64,000 bases of DNA from Symsagittifera roscoffensis (taxonomy: Eukaryota > Xenacoelomorpha > Acoela > Convolutidae), in contig NC_087063.1 of NCBI RefSeq assembly GCF_963678635.1, forward strand, positions 48,619,220-48,683,219. Direction: 5' to 3'. Shown piece by piece: positions 59,848-64,000 of the stretch. The translations under genes and the position numbers were made by a program. Position 1 is the stretch's first letter; each line of letters opens with the position of its first letter. A model generated the notes under the pieces. It had not been told where the DNA came from and did no database searches. It worked only from the letters and a program-made list of their open reading frames with translations.

Positions 59848-60510
59848 TCAAACGCAACAACAGTTCAATAAAGTTAAATAAGGTCTAAATACTCCTGAGC
59901 TTTTTCTAGTGTTGTTATCTTTCTCTTTTTCTTTTTGTGCAAGGCATAGAGAAGGAGTCAAATTTTCAATTTGATTACTCACTGTCGCTTTGGGGGTGCG
60001 AGTTGCAGTTGTAGAATCTGGTTCATCAAGCCATGGTGACACTGTAGGAGAATGATCAGCTTTCGGCGTAACTAGCAATGGTGATTCAATCTGTTCCATT
60101 CCCCATAAACGATCAAAAAATTCAATTTCTTCAAAGTATTCTAACTGGTTTTCACACATCGGAGTAACATCACAATCGTATTTATAGAAAATGTTTTTAA
60201 CTGGTTTTGAAAAAGTCGAAATATCAACCTGAAGTGCAAGAGGCTCGTCAGGATCCGTATATTTACCAGAGTTTGTAAGGTAACTCAAATACTTTATATT
60301 CAGTTCTTCAACTTTTTTCGAATTTTTTAAGGAAAGTTTACTGACTAAATGTAAAAAATTTTTGGGAATCATAATGTGATGTGTACAAGTCCACTCATCA
60401 GAATTGAAACTTTTTTCTTCGTTAATTATTGCTACAAAATTAGCGTGAACAGTTTCATAAAAAATGCTTCTTTCGTGATTGGAATATCCGGCAATAAGAT
60501 AACAAGGCAT
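59848..60510 (-). CDS. Unknown protein of the virus-like block
   Basis: An undamaged frame of ~220 codons from ATG 60510 (MPCYLIAGYSNHERSIFYET) to 59848. The N-terminal 130 residues look globular (HIMIPKNFLHLVSKLSLKNS; VDISTFSKPVKNIFYKYDCD). The C-terminal 80 are Pro/Ser/Thr-rich and end in LTLLNCCCV. No signal peptide or motif was recognised. It lies 1.0 kb upstream of the polymerase repeats on the same strand and diverges from the plus-strand cluster starting at 60994, so 60511-60993 may be a bidirectional promoter. Its intact frame, in a window full of broken genes, is notable. Confidence 0.5.
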   Translation of the reverse strand: MPCYLIAGYSNHERSIFYETVHANFVAIINEEKSFNSDEWTCTHHIMIPKNFLHLVSKLSLKNSKKVEELNIKYLSYLTNSGKYTDPDEPLALQVDISTFSKPVKNIFYKYDCDVTPMCENQLEYFEEIEFFDRLWGMEQIESPLLVTPKADHSPTVSPWLDEPDSTTATRTPKATVSNQIENLTPSLCLAQKEKEKDNNTRKSSGVFRPYLTLLNCCCV

Positions 60511-60993
60511 TTTTGAAGAAAAGTTGGAAGAAAAAGACAAACGTAACGCGGAAAGAAAAGAAACTGAAATGAATTGTGAAAACGCCTCAGGAGATTAAAA
60601 TAGGGATTGGTTCTTCTAAAATTAGAAATTTCAAGACCTCCTATGTCGTTTTTAATCAGTTTAAAAAGGGAGGGCGTGTAAAATGTTTATGTTACCTTGC
60701 ATGGTATTCTATGTTTATCTAAATTACATTCAAACAAATAGCTTGTATCAAAAATAACGTTTAAACATTGTGACCTTTGACACCCATAGAAACTCTTATC
60801 AGTTGTACATGCACAAAATACTAATCCATTTGAACCAAATTGCAATCCAATATCTTTGCCATATAAAGTACATGTGTATATGAATTAAAATAGATACAAC
60901 GCTTTCTTTTGCAGACATATACAATCAATCGGAACCATTCATTTCTTTCTATTTAGTTTTAAATCAAGTTAGCTTGAAAATTTACTCGTTACA
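60511..60993. other. Divergent intergenic region
   Basis: Lies between two diverging genes. AT-rich with no frame. Candidate location for promoters in both directions. Confidence 0.35.
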
Positions 60994-61218
60994 ATGAATA
61001 AAACCAAAACAAGGACCACAGCAAATGCAGATAAAGATTTTGGCGACTGCTATTTCGATATTTCGGAAAACAGTAAAAGATTAGTGCGTGCTACATTGAA
61101 AACATATGACCAAACTGGAACTTATGTATTCCTGAAAGTTTTCAAAAAAGCAACTGAATGCGCTAAATTTGAATGTGTACAAAGACTTTCCTTAAGCAGC
61201 GATGAATTTTCAAAGTAA
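60994..61218 (+). CDS. Short PC4/Sub1-like protein (weak), stop-interrupted
   Basis: From ATG 60994: 74 codons with DCYFDISENSKRLVRATLKT and YVFLKVFKK...ECVQRLSLSSDEFSK, then a TAA. The pattern of a short strand-rich core followed by 'RLSLS.DEFS.L' recalls PC4/p15 single-strand DNA-binding domains, in which '+GISL...W..L' closes the fold. This is inference from pattern only. The frame continues open past the TAA for ~80 codons (KSGKSIRAQTNEISD...), so the stop may be a mutation. Confidence 0.35.
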   Translation: MNKTKTRTTANADKDFGDCYFDISENSKRLVRATLKTYDQTGTYVFLKVFKKATECAKFECVQRLSLSSDEFSK

Positions 61219-61379
61219 CTAAAATCGGGAAAGTCAATCCGAGCGCAAACAAATGAAATTTCTGATACTGTTGAAAACAAAGACAAACCACAGTCTAATT
61301 GTAAACGAGCCAGGAAATCTCAAATTTCCTCAAACACAAACGATTTCAAGCACGACTCGATTTTATTTTCCTTTACAAA

Positions 61380-62168
61380 ATGGCAGAAGCTATGTTCGAA
61401 GTTGTGTTACCTGATTATTTCAAAAAATTTCAACCAAATTTCAAATTTGTTATTACTGAAAAAGTTCCTAGTTTAACTGCTTTTAAAAATTATGCTTTTG
61501 GAAGCCACTTCAAATCTGAATTTTGCCCTTTTTCAGTCGAGAATGAAAAAAAAAATCATTACCATATATTGATTTAAGTAGATTCAGAGGAACAATTAAA
61601 CCAATTTTTTCCTTACCAAAAATGTTTCAGTGTTCCTTGTATTTTCACTTGATTCAAATACTTAGTTTCTCCTGCTAAAGATGTCAAAGGAAACGGTGAG
61701 TTATTTGACAAGCTTAAACTGGCTCTCACTTATTCAGCACAACCTGTTGCAGCCAATCTCGATTTGTTAGATTTAACTGCAATCAAAAAACGTTTACCCA
61801 ATTTATTGCTTTCTGCAACATCATCTAACAAACAGACTTCACCAAACCAAAACGTTTGCAAGAAATCTCCGGCCGTTGGGGGACAGAAGAGAATTGATAA
61901 CACAGTTACGCCTGCTGCATCGTCATCGTCAAACAAATCCGTAAGAATTTCGACTTCAGTTTCAAAGAAACATACAGAAAGCAGACATGTTCAAACAGAT
62001 GAGATGAATACAGAAACTTTGAAAAGATTTGAAAGTTTAATTAATGGACCCCATTCTGCCGCTTTTTGTAAAATAATGGATATTTTGACAAGTGGATATG
62101 GAAAACTTGATGTAGATACTGATGTGCTATTTGTGAAATTTTTTGTTGAAGAGAAAGTTAAGTTTTAA
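61380..62168 (+). pseudogene. Possible HUH-endonuclease-like protein, two in-frame stops
   Basis: From ATG 61380 one frame runs to 62168, interrupted by TAA at 61575-61577 and TGA at 61650-61652. The first part reads FKFVITEKVPSLTAF and CPFSVENEKKNHYHILI. H-Y-H followed by hydrophobics is the form of the HUH metal-binding motif of rolling-circle Rep and parvovirus NS1 nucleases. Downstream FKYLVSPAKDVKGNG could be the Tyr motif. The C-terminal half is Ser/Asn-rich (SSSSNKSVRISTSVSKK), then helical (FESLINGPHSAAFCKIMDIL). No helicase is present. The HUH assignment rests on one short motif. Confidence 0.35.
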
Positions 62169-62215
62169 TTGATACTTTTCATTATTCCTTTTCTATTATA
62201 TTGAGTTCAGTAAAC

Positions 62216-62623
62216 ATGATTTCAACTTTCGATTTAAAACTCATTCATGAAATTTTTATAGACTTAAAATCACAATATCCAGACAAATCAGTCAGATTTC
62301 AGTATTTTTTAGCTACTTGTTTGTATTTGGATACTGATATTAATTTGGATTTTGTTTTGAAAAACAGACCATATGGTGGTTTAATTGGAATAGACAATTC
62401 GTCGCTCGACAAACACTTGAAACATTTCAAATTTCTTAGAATACATGCTATATTGCATGACGCAGCGGGATATTTGCAAGAAAAAAATCATACCGGTCCT
62501 GGGTACACATATGTTTTGCCTTGTCCAATAAAAAACTGTTACCTGGGTCACGTGACAGGTATTGCGTTTTGCTTATTTCTTAAAACATTCAAACCAAAGT
62601 TATTTCGTTTGTTGGAATGTTGA
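62216..62623 (+). CDS. Unknown protein of the virus-like block
   Basis: An intact frame of 135 codons from ATG 62216 (MISTFDLKLIHEIFIDLKSQ). It contains FLATCLYLDTDINLDFVLKN, RPYGGLIGIDNSSLDKHLKH and CPIKNCYLGHVTGIAFCLFL. It looks globular, with no membrane segment. The 48-base gap upstream and 9-base gap downstream suggest compact viral packing. Family not recognised. Confidence 0.5.
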   Translation: MISTFDLKLIHEIFIDLKSQYPDKSVRFQYFLATCLYLDTDINLDFVLKNRPYGGLIGIDNSSLDKHLKHFKFLRIHAILHDAAGYLQEKNHTGPGYTYVLPCPIKNCYLGHVTGIAFCLFLKTFKPKLFRLLEC

Positions 62624-62632
62624 GTGAAAGTC

Positions 62633-63091
62633 ATGTTAACCCAAAGAAAGAAAACTAAAAAATTGTTTTTCAACCATCTCATTATTTTAGATATTGAAGG
62701 ATTTAAATGTGGCAAGAAACCTTTGATCATAAAAGAACTTTCCGTTTGCTCTGCTAATACAATTGATACAATTCATTTTCTGCCACCAGTTCAATTCAAC
62801 AATTTATCAAAAGAAGAGAAAAAAGCGTACAATTGGGTATCTAAATTTCTACACGGGCTTCGTTGGGACGAAGGTGAATACCCTTACTCATACTTGGATC
62901 AAATTTTTGACAGCATTCGTTTGAGGAACCCAAATTCCCATTTTTTTGCTAAAGGTACACAAAAATCTGTTTTATTAGCTGAATATTTGAATTTAACCGT
63001 GACAAATTTGGAAGATATTGGCTGCCCAAAGATTGAACAGTTATTCTCATTTACTTCCCTCGCATCAATTATTAAAGCATTGTACACGTAG
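62633..63091 (+). CDS. DEDD-exonuclease-like protein
   Basis: An intact frame of 152 codons from ATG 62633. It has an early FFNHLIILDIEGFKCGKK, where D-x-E fits ExoI of DEDD exonucleases, followed by PLIIKELSVCSA. A middle TIHFLPPVQFNNLSKEEKKA, then YNWVSKFLHGLRWDEGEY, matches a pattern I associate with a poorly described family of invertebrate and viral-element proteins (D.E.F, KEL, LPP.F..L...., HG..W..G). The end, LTVTNLEDIGCPKIEQLFSF, could hold later acidic residues. I cannot confirm a complete D-E-D-D set. Confidence 0.4.
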   Translation: MLTQRKKTKKLFFNHLIILDIEGFKCGKKPLIIKELSVCSANTIDTIHFLPPVQFNNLSKEEKKAYNWVSKFLHGLRWDEGEYPYSYLDQIFDSIRLRNPNSHFFAKGTQKSVLLAEYLNLTVTNLEDIGCPKIEQLFSFTSLASIIKALYT

Positions 63092-63123
63092 AAAATCCAA
63101 AGTTTTTTTCGATTGGTTACAAA

Positions 63124-63468
63124 ATGAACTGTCCAATGATGCAAACAACCTTATCTCCAAATTTGGTGGTTTACGCTTCAATGACTAATCAGAGTCCTGA
63201 CAACAATTTAACACCAACAATTAAAGTTACTCTTACGCGGACAGGCATATTAGATTGTCGAGGAAAACCACTCTTGCAAAAACTCGAACAAATTACACTG
63301 AACGATATCGAAATCGACAATTTACGGAAGTTTTTTACAGTTCTTGACTACTTTCACCTGTACAATGTCCAGACTCCAGGAATTTCGCCAGTCAATTCCG
63401 TTGTTCAATCTCAACCTGGAAGAACTGCAACCTCAGCTGGGAGAGAGAAGACAAATCCATTTGCATGA
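63124..63468 (+). CDS. Unknown protein, 114 codons
   Basis: From ATG 63124: IKVTLTRTGILDCRGKPLL, then ITLNDIEIDNLRKFFTVLDY and FHLYNVQTPGIS. The tail changes to low-complexity PVNSVVQSQPGRTATSAGRE. The central part is coded by the 145-bp repeat that recurs at 63819-63963, where a different C-terminus follows. Family not recognised. Confidence 0.4.
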   Translation: MNCPMMQTTLSPNLVVYASMTNQSPDNNLTPTIKVTLTRTGILDCRGKPLLQKLEQITLNDIEIDNLRKFFTVLDYFHLYNVQTPGISPVNSVVQSQPGRTATSAGREKTNPFA

Positions 63469-63963
63469 CCATCAGCTTCCAGCTGAACTGAAAGAATTAG
63501 TCAAAACTGATAACGTTGAGGAAATACATTTAGTTCAAGCCACTATCAGAGTTGCTGCTCATTTTGTTGTTAAGTTCAAATCTAATTGCAACCATGACAA
63601 ATTCGCAAAGAATGAGTTTTTCTTCATTGAACGAGGAGTTGATTTGCCTGTTGAACCGAAATGACGAATCACATATATATGCCAAGTTTTGTGAATCATA
63701 ATAAATATATTTATTGATTGTTTTCATTTTCTTTTGATCTTGTGTGATTACTAGTTGCTAACATGTCGTGTTTGAAAATTCAAAATTTCAAAAAAATCTT
63801 TTTGCCAAAAGAAAACACACAGGCATATTAGATTGTCGAGGAAAACCACTCTTGCAAAAACTCGAACAAATTACACTGAACGATATCGAAATCGACAATT
63901 TACGGAAGTTTTTTACAGTTCTTGACTACTTTCACCTGTACAATGTCCAGACTCCAGGAATTT
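63241..63963 (+). repeat. Perfect 145-bp direct repeat (63241-63385 and 63819-63963)
   Basis: The two stretches, starting ACAGGCATATTAGATTGTCG and ending AGACTCCAGGAATTT, are identical as far as I can read, 578 bases apart. The second copy continues open into different sequence to the window edge. Both copies are preceded by ACAG, a possible splice acceptor. Confidence 0.95.
63365..63664 (+). CDS. Overlapping frame, possibly a separate small protein
   Basis: From ATG 63365, overlapping the previous gene by 104 bases in another frame: LFNLNLEELQPQLGERRQIH, then ELKELVKTDNVEEIHLVQAT and VAAHFVVKFKSNCNHDKFAK, ending near 63664. It could be the true C-terminal partner of the previous gene after a frameshift or an unseen splice, or an independent overlapping gene. 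Its composition beyond 63470, where it no longer overlaps, looks like real protein. Confidence 0.4.
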   Translation: MSRLQEFRQSIPLFNLNLEELQPQLGERRQIHLHDHQLPAELKELVKTDNVEEIHLVQATIRVAAHFVVKFKSNCNHDKFAKNEFFFIERGVDLPVEPK

Positions 63964-64000
63964 TGTTTATGTTTTTTCCACCATTTACCAAAAGAGTTAT

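Overview
The window is AT-rich eukaryotic DNA, most likely from an invertebrate animal. The evidence is spliceosomal GT-AG introns, decayed LTR retroelements carrying env genes, a Polinton/adintovirus-type protein-primed DNA polymerase, an Artemis (DCLRE1C)-like relic, a tRNA-Arg-like relic and long AT-rich non-coding tracts. There are no operons, CRISPR arrays or bacterial features. I cannot name the species or phylum. Almost everything recognisable is mobile or viral in origin and most of it is broken by stops, frameshifts or deletions.

Layout. 1-11779 (+): copy 1 of a large Ty3/gypsy-like LTR element (family 'A'), with gag, an internally deleted pol, integrase, an env-like gene, a fourth gene (ORF4) and a 3' LTR region. 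11780-16253: non-coding DNA with a TIR element full of AATCGATTATAAT motifs (12522-12928) and one plausible host exon (14267-14727, +). 16254-33542 (+): copy 2 of family A, starting with an LTR end fragment and a primer-binding site, followed by duplicated leader, gag, protease, RT, RNase H, a serially duplicated integrase region, truncated env, ORF4 and 3' LTR. 33547-33760 (-): a short ORF ending in a splice donor. 34962-about 43150 (-): copy 3 of family A, which keeps only env, ORF4 and the LTR region. 43200-48240 (-): remnants of a different gypsy element (integrase, RT, protease), interleaved with a tRNA-Arg-like relic, GAGCGGTTT palindrome arrays and a second TIR element related to the first (46281-47253). 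51742-52617 (+): Artemis-like pseudogene.

53473-64000 is the most unusual block. A minus-strand gene encodes three C2H2 zinc fingers followed by a protein-primed type B DNA polymerase. Its terminal coding parts are separated by a 466-bp intron of TTTTTTCGAAAAAA-type palindromes, and the frame is damaged by two stops and one single-base shift. A tandem 198-bp repeat sits over its 5' end. A second minus-strand gene lies at 59848-60510. Opposite them, a plus-strand series of small genes runs to the window edge: a PC4-like fragment, a possible HUH-endonuclease-like gene, two unknowns and a DEDD-exonuclease-like gene, ending in a perfect 145-bp direct repeat. The divergent layout suggests an integrated virus-like element of the Polinton/adintovirus/bidnavirus kind, but no capsid, ATPase or integrase gene is visible inside the window.

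The three family A copies can be compared with each other. That comparison exposes conserved features: a signal peptide at the start of env, an ATGA stop/start overlap between env and ORF4, a 76-88 bp intron at the 3' end of ORF4, a small ORF inside the LTR region, and iterated GCAGTAAAT motifs.
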